A stretch of 64,000 nt of DNA from Alphaproteobacteria bacterium (GCA_033344895.1 JAWPMN010000001.1:1364001-1428000); one strand, 5' to 3'; shown: positions 1 through 10,868, counted from the first letter of the stretch. Numbers and translations are program-made. The notes: a model not told the origin generated them from the letters alone.

Positions 1-466
1 TGAAGCTCTCGCCCTTTTCGGCAAACAGTTCGGCGACGTCCTTGCGCTCCCAGACCTCGCGCACGATCGGCACGTCGCGGTCCACGATCTCCTTCATCTT
101 GGCTTCGATGGCCTCGAAATCCTCGGAGGAGAAGGGCTGTTCGCGGTGGAAGTCGTAGTAGAACCCTTCCTCTGTCGCCGGCCCGAATGTGATCTGGGTC
201 CCGGGGAACAGTTCCTGCACCGCCATCGCCAGCACATGGGCGGCGTCATGGCGGATCAGTTCCAGCGCCTCATCGTCCTGGCGCCGGATCAGTTCCAGCT
301 TCGCATCGTTTTCGATCGGGCGGTTCAGATCCCATTCCGTGCCATCGACACGGGCCAGCACCGCGGCCTTCGCCAGGCCGGGGCCGATTTCGGTCGCGAC
401 ATCCAGCGCCGTGACCGGGCCGTCATAGGATCGCACACTGCCGTCGGGAAGGGTAATTGCCACCAT
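1..466 (-). CDS. thrS: threonine--tRNA ligase, N-terminal part (cut by window edge)
   Basis: Cytoplasmic enzyme that charges tRNA-Thr. About 155 N-terminal residues are present and the rest lies beyond the left edge. The reading begins MVAITLPDGSVRSYDG, typical of the TGS domain (about residues 1-62). It is followed by the second editing-type domain with an HxxxH motif (H73 and H77, in RHDAAHVLA) and the stretch FGPATEEGFYYDF, both characteristic of ThrRS. The start is the ATG whose complement is 464-466; the reading is open to the edge. No T-box leader is evident in the 217 bases upstream. Identification is firm from the TGS plus HxxxH order; catalytic residues cannot be checked. Confidence 0.93.
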   Translation of the reverse strand, partial: MVAITLPDGSVRSYDGPVTALDVATEIGPGLAKAAVLARVDGTEWDLNRPIENDAKLELIRRQDDEALELIRHDAAHVLAMAVQELFPGTQITFGPATEEGFYYDFHREQPFSSEDFEAIEAKMKEIVDRDVPIVREVWERKDVAELFAEKGESF

Positions 467-655
467 GGCGTCTTGTCTCCATCCAGGTCCCGTCAACCAA
501 ACGGGGCACCGTTTCCGGATCGCGGGTATCTCGGCCCGTTTCGAAGGGCCGCCCCCACAACCTGTCAACGTTCGGTTCCGGCACCGCCTCGCCCCTACGA
601 AGGACGTTTGGACGGCACCGCTCGTCAAATAGTCGAACGGCCGGGGTGTATCGCA

Positions 656-671
656 GCCCCGAAAGCGGGGC
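656..671 (-). terminator. stem-loop just after the family 9 glycosyltransferase
   Basis: A perfect 6-bp GC stem (GCCCCG paired with CGGGGC, loop AAAG) lies 12 bases beyond the stop of the minus-strand glycosyltransferase gene. There is no clear U-run after it, so intrinsic termination is only possible. Confidence 0.35.
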
Positions 672-683
672 AAGGGAATTCGC

Positions 684-1619
684 TCACGCCAGCCGGGCGC
701 AGGCCGCCAGAACGTCCAGCTCGTTCAGGCCCGAAAGGCTCGGCACGCGCAGGATTGTCACCTCCGGCCCCTTCTGTCCGCACAGTTTCGGATCGGAGGC
801 ATGGGAATACAGAACCACACAGCGGCATCCGGCCACAGCGGCCAGATGCATCGGTCCGGTATCGTTGCCGACGGCGATCTCGGCGCGGCGCGCCAGGCTT
901 GCCAGTTGGAACAGATCCGTCCGGCCAGTTAGGTCCAGCGCATCCGGGCAGGCGGCGGCGATGGCGCTGGTCCATTCGGCATCCGCCGCGGTGCCGATCA
1001 GTACCGGGGTCAGGCCCTCGGCGACCCAGCGCGCGGCCAGTGCCGCAAACCGATCGGCGGGCCAGCGTTTTTCCGGCCGGTGCGGTGCGCCGCCCGGTAC
1101 CAGCAGACCGATGCGCCCCGGCAGGTTCAGACCCGACAGATCGGCATTCATCCAGCCGACATCGGGCATCGGCACCTCCCGGATCCCGGCCATCGCCAGT
1201 TGCTCGCGCTGACGCTCCAGCGTGTGCATGCCGTTCCGTGCCGGATTGTCATGCGGATGAGACGCGCCGGGGGCTATGCCCGACAGACAGGGGCGATCCG
1301 GCCAAAGCAGCCACCAGTAGAAGCCCGACCTGTCCGATGTCTGCAAGTCGAACACCATGTCGAAACGACCCCCGCGCAGCCGGCTGCGCAGGGCCAGGTA
1401 GCCCAGCGGCCCACGCGGCCTGTCATCGATCCAGACCGTATCGAACCAGCCCGACTTCTCGGCCAGGCCCGCAAACGGCCGGGTCGTCAGCAGGGTGATC
1501 TCGGCCGCCGGCAGCGCCTTGCGGATCGCCTGGAACGGGCCCATGGCCTGCACGAAATCGCCCAGCGCGCCGAGTTTGATTATGAGGACCCTTTTCAGGC
1601 CGGTCGGGAGTTCCGCCAT
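684..1619 (-). CDS. glycosyltransferase family 9 (heptosyltransferase-like)
   Basis: 311 residues. Family 9 enzymes move ADP-heptose or related sugars onto the LPS core at the inner membrane. The N-terminus reads VLIIKLGALGDFVQAMGPF, the family's first Rossmann strand and glycine loop. The C-terminal nucleotide-sugar domain carries GNDTGPMHLAA near residue 251, the best conserved heptosyltransferase motif. A longer in-frame reading to 1694 exists, but the ATG at 1619 gives the normal family N-terminus and clears the upstream gene. It follows the family 4 glycosyltransferase by 11 bases, so the two are probably co-transcribed for envelope glycan synthesis. The donor and acceptor sugars cannot be told from sequence. 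Confidence 0.88.
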   Translation of the reverse strand: MAELPTGLKRVLIIKLGALGDFVQAMGPFQAIRKALPAAEITLLTTRPFAGLAEKSGWFDTVWIDDRPRGPLGYLALRSRLRGGRFDMVFDLQTSDRSGFYWWLLWPDRPCLSGIAPGASHPHDNPARNGMHTLERQREQLAMAGIREVPMPDVGWMNADLSGLNLPGRIGLLVPGGAPHRPEKRWPADRFAALAARWVAEGLTPVLIGTAADAEWTSAIAAACPDALDLTGRTDLFQLASLARRAEIAVGNDTGPMHLAAVAGCRCVVLYSHASDPKLCGQKGPEVTILRVPSLSGLNELDVLAACARLA

Positions 1620-1630
1620 GACGAAGGATC

Positions 1631-2830
1631 TCAAGCCGCGCTGACGGCGGGCGCCTGCAGCAATTCCTGATAGACGTCCAGCGTGGCCGCGCACATCCCG
1701 GCCTTGGTAAAGCGGGCCCTGGCATTCTCGACGCCGGCCTGGCCCATGGCCATGCGGGCTTCGGGGCCCATTTCAAGTGCCCGGTCCAGCTTGTTCGCCA
1801 GATCAAAGGCATCGCCTGGCCGGAACAGCCAGCCGGTCACGCCATCTTCGATCTGTTCCGGCGCGGCGCCGTGGGCGGGGGCGATGACGACCCGGCCCAT
1901 GGCCTGGCCCTCCACCGCGACCCGGCCGAACCCTTCCGGGTCCGTCGACGCGGAAATCACGATATCGGCCAGCTTCAGGGCCGCGGGCATGTCGTCACAA
2001 CCGCCGACCGCATGGACCATATGATCGACCTTCAGACGCTTGGCCAGATCCTCGACCTCCCGGACATAGGCGTCGCGCCCCTGGGAATCACCGACCAGCA
2101 GGCATCGCACAGGCCGGTTGGCCATTTCCGCCAGCGCACGCAGCAGGAGTGTCTGTCCCTTCCAGCGCGTCATTCGTCCCGGCAGCATGACGATCGGCAC
2201 GCCATCCGGCAGGCGCCAGCGCTCCGACAGACGGATCAGGCGCTCCGGCGCAACGTTCTCGCCGGAATACAGATCCATGTCGATGCCGCGATGGATGACC
2301 CGGACCTTAGTCCCGTCCGGTCGGTAATTGTCATGGATATGGCGGCGGATGAACTCGCTGATGGCGATTACACGGTCGGAACGGGTCATGACCGAATTGT
2401 AATAGCGCTTCAGCGGATTGTTGAAATTGTAGGTGCCGTGAAACGTGGTCACGAAACGCGCGCCGGTGCGTTGAGTCGCCCAGAGCGCGCTCCAGGCCGG
2501 CGCACGGCTGCGCGCGTGCACGATATCGACGCCCTCCGCCTGGATCAGGTCCGCCAGTCGGTCGGCATTGCGGCGCATGGTGAAGTAGTTTTTCGACGCC
2601 AGCGGCAGTTCGAAATGTTCGATGTCCGCGCGGTTGAGCTCCCGCGTCATCGGCCCCCCGGCCGATGCGACCAGCGGTCTGTAGCCAGCGTCCTTCAGGG
2701 CCAGCGCGACATCAATCGTGCCGCGCTCCACCCCCCCGGTAACCAGGGCGGGCAGTACCTGCAGCACCGTCCCGCGGTAGGTTTCCGCGGAGGTTTCGGC
2801 AGGCGCATCATCCGTGCTAGAGCGTTCCAT
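1631..2830 (-). CDS. glycosyltransferase family 4
   Basis: 399 residues, GT-B fold. The N-terminal acceptor domain opens with VLQVLPALVTGGVERGTIDV, the GGVE loop typical of family 4. The C-terminal donor domain has LPGRMTRWKGQ (about 216-226) and the E-x7-E motif at E299 and E307 in DPEGFGRVAVEG, used for nucleotide-sugar binding. The ATG at 2830 is preferred over an upstream in-frame GTG at 2836. It is the first gene of a two-gene unit with the family 9 transferase, so an LPS-core or exopolysaccharide role is inferred. Sugar specificity is unknown. Confidence 0.9.
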   Translation of the reverse strand: MERSSTDDAPAETSAETYRGTVLQVLPALVTGGVERGTIDVALALKDAGYRPLVASAGGPMTRELNRADIEHFELPLASKNYFTMRRNADRLADLIQAEGVDIVHARSRAPAWSALWATQRTGARFVTTFHGTYNFNNPLKRYYNSVMTRSDRVIAISEFIRRHIHDNYRPDGTKVRVIHRGIDMDLYSGENVAPERLIRLSERWRLPDGVPIVMLPGRMTRWKGQTLLLRALAEMANRPVRCLLVGDSQGRDAYVREVEDLAKRLKVDHMVHAVGGCDDMPAALKLADIVISASTDPEGFGRVAVEGQAMGRVVIAPAHGAAPEQIEDGVTGWLFRPGDAFDLANKLDRALEMGPEARMAMGQAGVENARARFTKAGMCAATLDVYQELLQAPAVSAA

Positions 2831-2877
2831 CGTCACAATTCGTCAGTCCGTCGCCACCCGAAGGATACGCCCTGTCC

Positions 2878-3690
2878 ATGTCCGAGAACGCATACCCGGA
2901 TACCGTCAAAACGCTCGATCAGCCGGAGCCGGGCAGCACCGGTCGAGCAAGGATCGCATACCGGGATATCCCGCGCAACGCAAGCAGTCCGAGGGCTGAG
3001 AGCGGTGAAACGCCGGGAATCCTGTTCTGCGGTGGCTTCCATTCCAACATGGATGGCGGAAAGGCGGCTTTTCTGTCGGACCGGTGCGCCGCGGCCGGAT
3101 TGGGCTTCGTGCGGTTCGATTACCGCGGCCATGGTCTCAGCGGCGGTGCCTTCGCCGACGGGACGATCGGCGACTGGTATGACGATGCCCGGCTGGTCTT
3201 CGATACCGTCTGCGACGGACCACAGATCGTCGTCGGGTCCTCCATGGGCGGCTGGATGGCGCTGTTGCTGGCGCGCGACCGGCCGGAGCGGATCAAGGGC
3301 CTGGTGCTGATTGCCCCCGCGCCGGATTTCCCGCGCCGGCTGATGCTGCCGCAACTGGACGCGGAGGCCCGGCAGGCCCTGGACCGGGACGGTGTCTGGC
3401 ACCGCCCGTCGGAATTCGAGGAGGATCCCTACCCGATCACCCGCGCGCTGATCGAGGAAAGCGCCCAACATGAGGTTCTGGGCGGCACCAGGATCGCGGT
3501 GAACGGCCCCGTTCACATCCTGCACGGCACCAATGACGAAGTCGTGCCGCTGGCCCATGCGCACCGGGTTGCCGAACAGGTGACCGCCGACCGCGTCGAC
3601 CTGGAAGTCGTCGCGGGCGGCGGACATCGCCTTTCGGACCCGCCCGACCTGGAACGGCTCTGGCGAGCGCTACAATCCGTGAGCGGCTGA
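2878..3690 (+). CDS. alpha/beta hydrolase (serine esterase/lipase fold)
   Basis: 270 residues, cytosolic, no signal peptide. The oxyanion-hole region ILFCGGFHSNMDGGKA precedes the nucleophile elbow GSSMGG with S122. An acid candidate lies in GTNDEVVPL (about residue 214) and the histidine in GGGHRLS (about 251), so the triad looks complete. The sequence DYRGHGLSGG before the elbow is common in small lipases and carboxylesterases. It is divergent from the glycosyltransferase pair with 47 bases between. The natural substrate is unknown. The 3' end abuts the opposing membrane-protein gene with only 5 bases between. Confidence 0.85.
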   Translation: MSENAYPDTVKTLDQPEPGSTGRARIAYRDIPRNASSPRAESGETPGILFCGGFHSNMDGGKAAFLSDRCAAAGLGFVRFDYRGHGLSGGAFADGTIGDWYDDARLVFDTVCDGPQIVVGSSMGGWMALLLARDRPERIKGLVLIAPAPDFPRRLMLPQLDAEARQALDRDGVWHRPSEFEEDPYPITRALIEESAQHEVLGGTRIAVNGPVHILHGTNDEVVPLAHAHRVAEQVTADRVDLEVVAGGGHRLSDPPDLERLWRALQSVSG

Positions 3691-3695
3691 TCCGG

Positions 3696-4709
3696 CTATC
3701 CTGTTTGGCTCTGCCCCGTTCCAGTGGTGTTGCCCGCGCCGGACGACTGCGATTTGGCGGTGGTGCGGACCGTCTGCGCGAAGGTCGCGATCCGCTTCAC
3801 GGTGTCGTACCAGAACGGTGTTCCCAGCCCGGCCAGCCAGCCGGTCAAGGCACAGCCAAGCAGGTAGAAGACCGGATTGGTCGTCAGTTCCTTCAAAAAG
3901 CTCGCCCGGATCTCGGGGATGGTCTTTCCTTCCCATCCCATCGGGATGGTATCGCCCAGATCCTCGACCTGTTTCTGGATAGCCTCGAGCTTTGTGTTGA
4001 AGTTCTTCACGCATTCGTCGAAGTTTTCCTGCCCCGGCTGACCGCATTGCTTCGCCAGATCGGCTTCAGCCATGGCGGTGATCTCTGTCTGTTTGGCAGT
4101 CACCGCCGCGCGCGCGACCGGATCGCTGATATAGACCGATATCAGGGTGAAGCTGTTGATGTTGAGCGCCAGCGCCACGAGAATGCCGATTCCGATCGAC
4201 CAGCGCCGCGCCGATTTCCGGACCTGGGCCCGGAACATGTTGCGGAAGGCGTCGTAACGCTCCCCCACTTCGTCGAAGAATGCATCCGACTGGTCCTTCG
4301 CAGCCTCGATCAGCGCCTTCCCGAAGGCCGTCTTCTTGATCAGGCTGACCAGTTCCTCGGCGGTGACACTGACGATCGCCTGGCCATGAAGGTTGGTGCT
4401 CTGCAGTTCGTTGGACCCGTCCCCAGCCGGTACCGAAGGCGAGTCCTCCGACGCGTCCTTAAGCCTTCGCCTCAGATCCTGGAGACTGCTTTCCACCGCA
4501 CCGTCCAGCGCATGCCCCAGCCTGCTTTCGATCCGGACCTTCTGGCGCGTGTAGAGACTCAGCAGTTCCTTCTCGGCAAAGGTGCGGATAGCCTTCGCGG
4601 CCTGTTCCCTCTTCGGGCCCGCCACGGCATACATGACGATCCGGTTTACCAGAATGGCGATGGCCAGCATCGATAGTGCAAAAGCCAAGGCCGCATCGAC
4701 GTAGGGCAT
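3696..4709 (-). CDS. hypothetical membrane protein with three hydrophobic segments
   Basis: 337 residues; no family recognised. The start at 4709 is chosen because a strong GGGAGGGGG ribosome site precedes it; an in-frame ATG 36 bases upstream lacks one. The visible layout is a transmembrane helix near residues 5-25 (ALAFALSMLAIAILV), a charged helical cytoplasmic stretch, a second hydrophobic helix in the middle (IGILVALALNINSFTLI), a charged segment holding the pair CGQPGQENFDEC, and a third helix near the C-terminus (FYLLGCALTGWLAG). The last 25 residues are Ser/Thr/Gly/Gln-rich. No enzymatic motif was seen. It stands alone between convergent and co-directional neighbours. Confidence 0.72.
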   Translation of the reverse strand: MPYVDAALAFALSMLAIAILVNRIVMYAVAGPKREQAAKAIRTFAEKELLSLYTRQKVRIESRLGHALDGAVESSLQDLRRRLKDASEDSPSVPAGDGSNELQSTNLHGQAIVSVTAEELVSLIKKTAFGKALIEAAKDQSDAFFDEVGERYDAFRNMFRAQVRKSARRWSIGIGILVALALNINSFTLISVYISDPVARAAVTAKQTEITAMAEADLAKQCGQPGQENFDECVKNFNTKLEAIQKQVEDLGDTIPMGWEGKTIPEIRASFLKELTTNPVFYLLGCALTGWLAGLGTPFWYDTVKRIATFAQTVRTTAKSQSSGAGNTTGTGQSQTG

Positions 4710-4788
4710 TTCCCCCTCCCTGCAGAATGCGATCACAGGTAGCACATTACAGGAAAGCGAGAAAAAACACTATCGGTTGCTCAAACTG

Positions 4789-5670
4789 TCATTTTGCCAG
4801 CAAAGCGGTCAGGGCAGCACGGTATTCTGGCCAGACAAGGCGAACGCCCAGTTCCCGCTTGATACGGTCGTTCGAAACCAGCTTGTTGTCGGAATAGAAG
4901 CTGCGCGCCATCGGCGACAGATCGGCTTCCTCGAACGGCACTTCCGGCGGCGGCTCCACGCCCAGCAGGTCGCAGGCGAAGGCAATCACATCCTGCGGCG
5001 GGGCCGGTTCATCATCACAGCAGTTGTAGGCCGCCCCGCCATTCGGACGGGCGATGGAGGCGCGCAGGATCTGCACGACATCGTCGCGGTGAATGCGGCT
5101 GAACACCTGTCCCGGCTTCACCACCCGCCGGGCACGGCCCTTCCTGACCGTTTCCAGGGCGTTTCGGCCCGGCCCGTAGATCCCCGCCAGCCGGAATGTC
5201 TGCACCGGACCGGCGGCGCCCAGACCGAACCACGCCCGCTCTGCATCGACCCGCCGCTGTCCGCGGGTGCCGCTAGGGGTCAGATCGAAGCTCTCATCGA
5301 CCAGCCCGCCCTCATGATTGCCGTAAACACCGGTGGTCGAGAGGTAGCCGATCCAGTCGAACGGCGCCCCATCCCGAATGTCCGCGCCGTGATGATCGAT
5401 CACCGGATCGCCCTCCGCATCGGGCGGCACGGAACTCAGAATGTGGCTGGCCTGGTGCAGCGCCTCGATTCCGGCGGCACCGAGCGGGCGACCGCGATCG
5501 AACAGATGGGCGTCCACGCCCGCTTCCATCAGATGGGCCTGTTTCTCGGGATTTCGGCAGGTCGCCGAAACCGTCCAGCCGTCGCGCATCAGCGATTCCG
5601 CCAGCGCCTGCGCACAGAACCCGTATCCGAAGACAAAGAGATGCGGCGCGGTTCTGGCGGAATCAGACAT
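4789..5670 (-). CDS. NAD(P)-dependent epimerase/reductase, YeeZ-like Rossmann protein
   Basis: 293 residues. The N-terminus LFVFGYGFCAQALAESL is a Rossmann glycine loop of the extended SDR type. The rest matches the compact YeeZ-like subgroup of sugar epimerase-related proteins: YLSTTGVYGNHEGG (active-site Tyr region), RLAGIYGPGRNAL, and RIHRDDVVQ. The start at 5670 is supported by a GGGAG site; an in-frame extension to 5775 would overlap the divergent TPR gene and is rejected. Substrate unknown. The 104 bases to the divergent TPR gene should hold both promoters. Confidence 0.8.
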   Translation of the reverse strand: MSDSARTAPHLFVFGYGFCAQALAESLMRDGWTVSATCRNPEKQAHLMEAGVDAHLFDRGRPLGAAGIEALHQASHILSSVPPDAEGDPVIDHHGADIRDGAPFDWIGYLSTTGVYGNHEGGLVDESFDLTPSGTRGQRRVDAERAWFGLGAAGPVQTFRLAGIYGPGRNALETVRKGRARRVVKPGQVFSRIHRDDVVQILRASIARPNGGAAYNCCDDEPAPPQDVIAFACDLLGVEPPPEVPFEEADLSPMARSFYSDNKLVSNDRIKRELGVRLVWPEYRAALTALLAK

Positions 5671-5773
5671 TGATGGCTCCCGAAAGATTGCAGGATTGGG
5701 TGCAGGAAAGAATTTGTACCCGATGCAGCGGCTTGGGCTTGCGTCGGCGGGTCGCGGCGACGAATTTAGGGGC

Positions 5774-6565
5774 ATGCGCTATCGGCATCAACCTGTCCTC
5801 GCCGCCCTGATGTTCCTGGTCCCCGCGACCTTCATCCCGGGCGGCCTTCCCGCTGCGGCCCAGTCCCTGGGCACCGTGGATGAGAAACAGTATCAGACCT
5901 GCATGCAGCAGACCCGGATCGACCCGTCCGCAGCCTTCGAAATGGCGCTGGGCTGGCAGGATCTGGGGGGCGGAGTCCCGGCCAAACACTGTTCCGCCGT
6001 CGCGCTGATGATGCTGGGCCATTATCAGGAAGCCGCGTCGCGCCTGGAGGAACTGGCCCGGCAGATGCCGGACGAGGCCCCCAGCGAGATCGTCGCCGAC
6101 ATCCTGGCCCATGCCGGCATCGCCTGGATGGAAGCCGGCAATCTGGATCGTGCCTACAGCGTTCAGTCCGCGGCCCTGGAGCTGACACCGGACCGCCCGA
6201 TGATTCTGGTCGACCGCGCACTGGTTCTGGGCCAGATGGACCGATTCTGGGAGTGCATCGACGATTTGAACCGGGCCATCGAACTGGACCCGACCGACCC
6301 GGCGGCCTTCACCATGCGGGCCAGCGCCTATCGTTTCGTCGAGGCCAACGGTCTGGCGATGGAAGATGCGAACCGGGCCCTGGAACTGGACCCGACGCAC
6401 CCGGAAGCCCTGCTGGAGCGGGGAATCCTGCATCGACTGGCCGGGGATAAGGATGCGGCGCGGCGGGACTGGATCAAGCTGGTCGAGGAACATGACGGAC
6501 GCCCCGCCGCCGACGACGCCAGACGGAATCTGGAACTGCTCGACGTGGCGCCGGCCGCGCAGTAA
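5774..6565 (+). CDS. periplasmic tetratricopeptide-repeat protein
   Basis: 263 residues. A signal peptide is evident: MRYRH, then a hydrophobic core (PVLAALMFLVPATF) and an AAAQ cleavage region near residue 30. At least four TPR-type helical pairs follow. The clearest are ECIDDLNRAIELDPTDPAAF and AMEDANRALELDPTHPEALL, consecutive 34-residue repeats. TPRs bind partner proteins; the partner is unknown. The long upstream in-frame extension runs over the divergent epimerase gene and is not used. The gene ends convergently with pckA, about 100 bases away, with the pckA terminator between. Confidence 0.82.
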   Translation: MRYRHQPVLAALMFLVPATFIPGGLPAAAQSLGTVDEKQYQTCMQQTRIDPSAAFEMALGWQDLGGGVPAKHCSAVALMMLGHYQEAASRLEELARQMPDEAPSEIVADILAHAGIAWMEAGNLDRAYSVQSAALELTPDRPMILVDRALVLGQMDRFWECIDDLNRAIELDPTDPAAFTMRASAYRFVEANGLAMEDANRALELDPTHPEALLERGILHRLAGDKDAARRDWIKLVEEHDGRPAADDARRNLELLDVAPAAQ

Positions 6566-6604
6566 GCGCTTCGCTTCGCGGCGCCAACCGCTCCATCAGC
6601 CCGC

Positions 6605-6639
6605 CAAAGAAAATGCCCGGACCCTTCGGCCCGGGCATT
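6605..6639 (-). terminator. intrinsic terminator of pckA
   Basis: Read on the minus strand, a 9-bp stem (AATGCCCGG with CCGGGCATT, extended inward past one mismatch) is followed directly by TTTTCTTT. It lies 27 bases beyond the pckA stop and may also act against read-through from the convergent TPR gene. Confidence 0.8.
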
Positions 6640-6665
6640 CCCCGATCTGACTGTGCGAACCTGGA

Positions 6666-8273
<1,608 letters not shown>

Positions 8274-8524
8274 GGTTTCCTCCTTGTTGCGCCGTACCGG
8301 TCTCGCTTAAACGATCTTGCACCGCCGCTCCGGGGCCGGATACGGGGTGCGGCGAGCCGGTGTTCCGGCGCCTTTCGATTGCCTACTCTTCGACCCAACC
8401 CGGCGGCGCGCGAACGACGGTTGCGAACACACGGATAGTCGTCCGCCGGGGCACCGGTTATACCGTTTGCGCACCATGTTGGCGAGTCGCGAATCCCTTA
8501 AATTCCGCGCTGCACCGCACCAAA

Positions 8525-9262
8525 TCACGCCATTTGCCGCGCCCGTTTGACGCATCCGACGAGTTCGCGACGCACAGCCTCGGAATCTCCCGCCGCGCGG
8601 TCGAAATCCAGCCGGGCGACCGCCCCCTGACGACGCAGGTCGCAGCCCTCCGGATCGACCCCGGTCATGAACCAGCCAACGCCGTCCCGGCGCAGCAGCC
8701 GATTGGCATAAAGTCCGATCGCATCGAGATGATCCGCGTTCATATGCGCCAGAATCTCCGCTTCGGCGGCGGCCAGGGTCTCGGTTGATCCCTTATAGAG
8801 AAGCCCTTCAGCCGCCTCGACCCAGTGAATGCGTCCGAACCCGGCCACCAGATGCGCGCGTTCGGGCACGATGCGGTAGAGGTTGAAGTCCCGGAACCCG
8901 GCATAGAACCGCGCCGACGGGTGGCGCCGCACGTACCGGGTGCGCAGGAGGTCATCCTCGACCTTTTCGATCCGACCCTGAAGCGTCGCCCGTGCCCCCG
9001 TAAGGGGGTCGTCGAGCCCCGCCGTCCCGTCGATCATCAGGGAGACGCGCGGGTCGGCCTGAAAGTTCCGAGTATGGTCGGCCAGATCGCTGAGCAGCAT
9101 CAGCGGTTCACCGACCGGAGTCGCCGCAATCAGTACCAGAGAGGCGTACGGGCCCGACCCGTCGGCCATCGACGTCGCCAGACTGGCGCGGTCGACACTG
9201 CGCAGCAGGCGTCTGCATGTTTCGGCCGGTGTCGGTTCCGACCCTGTCATCCTCTGTGTCAT
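8525..9262 (-). CDS. HugZ-like pyridoxamine-phosphate-oxidase-fold protein with DUF2470
   Basis: About 245 residues. The N-terminal split-barrel domain (SLATSMADGSGPYASLVLIA, then LMLLSDLADHTRNFQADPRV) is the FMN-binding fold seen in HugZ-type haem-utilisation proteins. The C-terminal part, AEAEILAHMNADHLDAIGLY, is the DUF2470 domain that pairs with it in haem oxygenase-like members. Haem binding or degradation is therefore inferred, not shown. The start at 9262 is uncertain: an ATG at 9250 is also possible and both ribosome sites are weak. Divergent from lysE. Confidence 0.8.
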   Translation of the reverse strand: MTQRMTGSEPTPAETCRRLLRSVDRASLATSMADGSGPYASLVLIAATPVGEPLMLLSDLADHTRNFQADPRVSLMIDGTAGLDDPLTGARATLQGRIEKVEDDLLRTRYVRRHPSARFYAGFRDFNLYRIVPERAHLVAGFGRIHWVEAAEGLLYKGSTETLAAAEAEILAHMNADHLDAIGLYANRLLRRDGVGWFMTGVDPEGCDLRRQGAVARLDFDRAAGDSEAVRRELVGCVKRARQMA

Positions 9263-9378
9263 GGAGCGGAGTTTGGCCGCGCCGCCGCCCGCCGCCAAGC
9301 GCGAATTCCACTGGCAATGTTCCGGGGCTTGCGGCTAGAATCGACGAGTCCGCGCGCCGCCTTCGATTGGACAATCCG

Positions 9379-10014
9379 ATGAGTTATCACGCCTTCCTGC
9401 CCGATCTTCTGATCGCCTACGGCGCCTATCTGATCGCCACCGCCAGTCCCGGTCCGGCCAATCTGGCCATCATGACAACCGCAATGCGAACCGGCCGTCG
9501 CGCCGGCCTGTTCCTGGCGGGCGGTGTCATCCTGGGATCGGCGACCTGGGGCTGTCTTGCCGCTGCCGGCATGTCGGCCATATTGGCACAATATGCGGAA
9601 GTCACTGAAATCATTCGGCTCCTCGGCGGGCTCTATCTTTTGTGGCTGGCCTTCAAGGCCATGCGGGCCGCGTCGCGAAGCGCCCCGAAGCAACCGGCCG
9701 AGACAGCGGACCGGCACTCCGACATCCGCTGCTTCACGCTGGGTCTTGCGATCCATCTGACCAATCCGAAATCGATCTTCGCCTGGCTGGCCATAATCGC
9801 AATCGCCATCACACCTACCTCACCGGGCTGGGCCGCCTTCGCGGTTGTCGGTGGATGCTGGGTTCTGGGGATCGGCGTGTTCGGCGGTTACGCGCTGGCC
9901 TTCTCAACCCGACGCATGATCGACGGCTATGCCCGTTTCCGACGGTGGATCGAAGGAGTCACCGCAATCGCCTTCGGGGTTGCCGGCATCAAGTTGATCA
10001 CCGGCGCGCGATAA
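9379..10014 (+). CDS. LysE/RhtB family amino-acid exporter
   Basis: 211 residues with six predicted transmembrane helices, the usual family size. The N-terminal signature LIATASPGPANLAIM is diagnostic for LysE/RhtB exporters, as is the central LGLAIHLTNPKSIFAWLAI. It probably exports an amino acid or small hydrophilic metabolite; the substrate cannot be assigned. The ATG at 9379 puts the first helix at the N-terminus, while the longer in-frame reading overlaps the divergent HugZ-like gene. It ends convergently with the HAD gene at a GC-rich hairpin. Confidence 0.9.
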   Translation: MSYHAFLPDLLIAYGAYLIATASPGPANLAIMTTAMRTGRRAGLFLAGGVILGSATWGCLAAAGMSAILAQYAEVTEIIRLLGGLYLLWLAFKAMRAASRSAPKQPAETADRHSDIRCFTLGLAIHLTNPKSIFAWLAIIAIAITPTSPGWAAFAVVGGCWVLGIGVFGGYALAFSTRRMIDGYARFRRWIEGVTAIAFGVAGIKLITGAR

Positions 10015-10020
10015 GCGGAC

Positions 10021-10048
10021 CCCCGGCGCACTCCGCGCCGCGCCGGGG
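10021..10048. terminator. bidirectional hairpin between lysE-type and HAD genes
   Basis: A perfect 9-bp stem (CCCCGGCGC with GCGCCGGGG, 10-base loop) sits 7 bases after the exporter stop and 20 bases beyond the convergent HAD stop. It has no U-run, so it may act as a weak terminator or an mRNA 3' end. Confidence 0.5.
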
Positions 10049-10067
10049 ACCGGTTTGCGGCAGGGCG

Positions 10068-10787
10068 TTATTTCTCCGCCTCGACGGCATCGGCCATTTC
10101 GGCCAGGGAATGGAACTTCCATTCGGGCGTCACCTCGATCTCGGGCTTGCGAGTCGCGCCGAACCCTTCCTGGGCATGGCGACGGTAGATCCAGGCCCGG
10201 TTGAGGCCGAACTGCCCAGCCCGCCAGTGGTCGTGATACAGGCTCTCCGCGGTGTGCAGGATTTCGGATGGGGCGATTCCCATCTTGCCCATATCCTCGA
10301 TCATCACCTCGTAGTTTCGCGGCGTCGGCTTGTAGGACCCGACATCCTGGGCGGTGATGATGTGATCGAATTCGACCCCCAGACGCCGGTTGCTGGCCGC
10401 GAAACCGGCACGGTGCACGTTGGACAGGATCGCCAGCTTGAAATGCTTCTTCAGCCGGCGCAGGGCTGCCGCGGAATCATCGAAGGCGGGCCAGTAGGGC
10501 ACGGACTCTCCAAACCGGCGGTGATCCTCTTCGGTCAGCCCGCTGACACCCAGATCGTCGGCCATGCGGCGATGGGTTTCGGTCAGAACGTCACTGTAAA
10601 GCGCCGTCGGCATTTCGGATTGAACCGTGGATTCGTGGCGGGCGAAGGCTTCCAGCTGCGCGTCCCGAGAGATATCCAGATTGCCGACGGTCCGCATCGC
10701 CTGGGTTGCGACATAGACGCCGCTTTCCCAGTCGATCAGGGTGCCGTAGCAATCGAAGGTGAGTACTTTGAAGTCGGTCAGTTTCAT
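10068..10787 (-). CDS. haloacid dehalogenase, type II (HAD superfamily)
   Basis: 239 residues. HAD motif I is FDCYGTLIDWE at the N-terminus, with D14 as nucleophile. Motif II is LAILSNVHR, motif III SYKPTPRNYE, and a motif IV-like acidic segment is HTAESLYHD. The arrangement fits type II L-2-haloacid dehalogenases, which hydrolyse 2-haloalkanoates to 2-hydroxyacids, although many genomic members act on phosphate esters instead. An AAAGGA site precedes the ATG. It stands alone, divergent from nothing obvious and 81 bases downstream of the AraC gene. Confidence 0.85.
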   Translation of the reverse strand: MKLTDFKVLTFDCYGTLIDWESGVYVATQAMRTVGNLDISRDAQLEAFARHESTVQSEMPTALYSDVLTETHRRMADDLGVSGLTEEDHRRFGESVPYWPAFDDSAAALRRLKKHFKLAILSNVHRAGFAASNRRLGVEFDHIITAQDVGSYKPTPRNYEVMIEDMGKMGIAPSEILHTAESLYHDHWRAGQFGLNRAWIYRRHAQEGFGATRKPEIEVTPEWKFHSLAEMADAVEAEK

Positions 10788-10868
10788 GGCAACGGTCCTT
10801 TCGGGGCTTCGGTTTTCCGAACATTTAGCCCCCGCCCGCCGGGAAGTCTTGTCCAGGACTGCCGACTT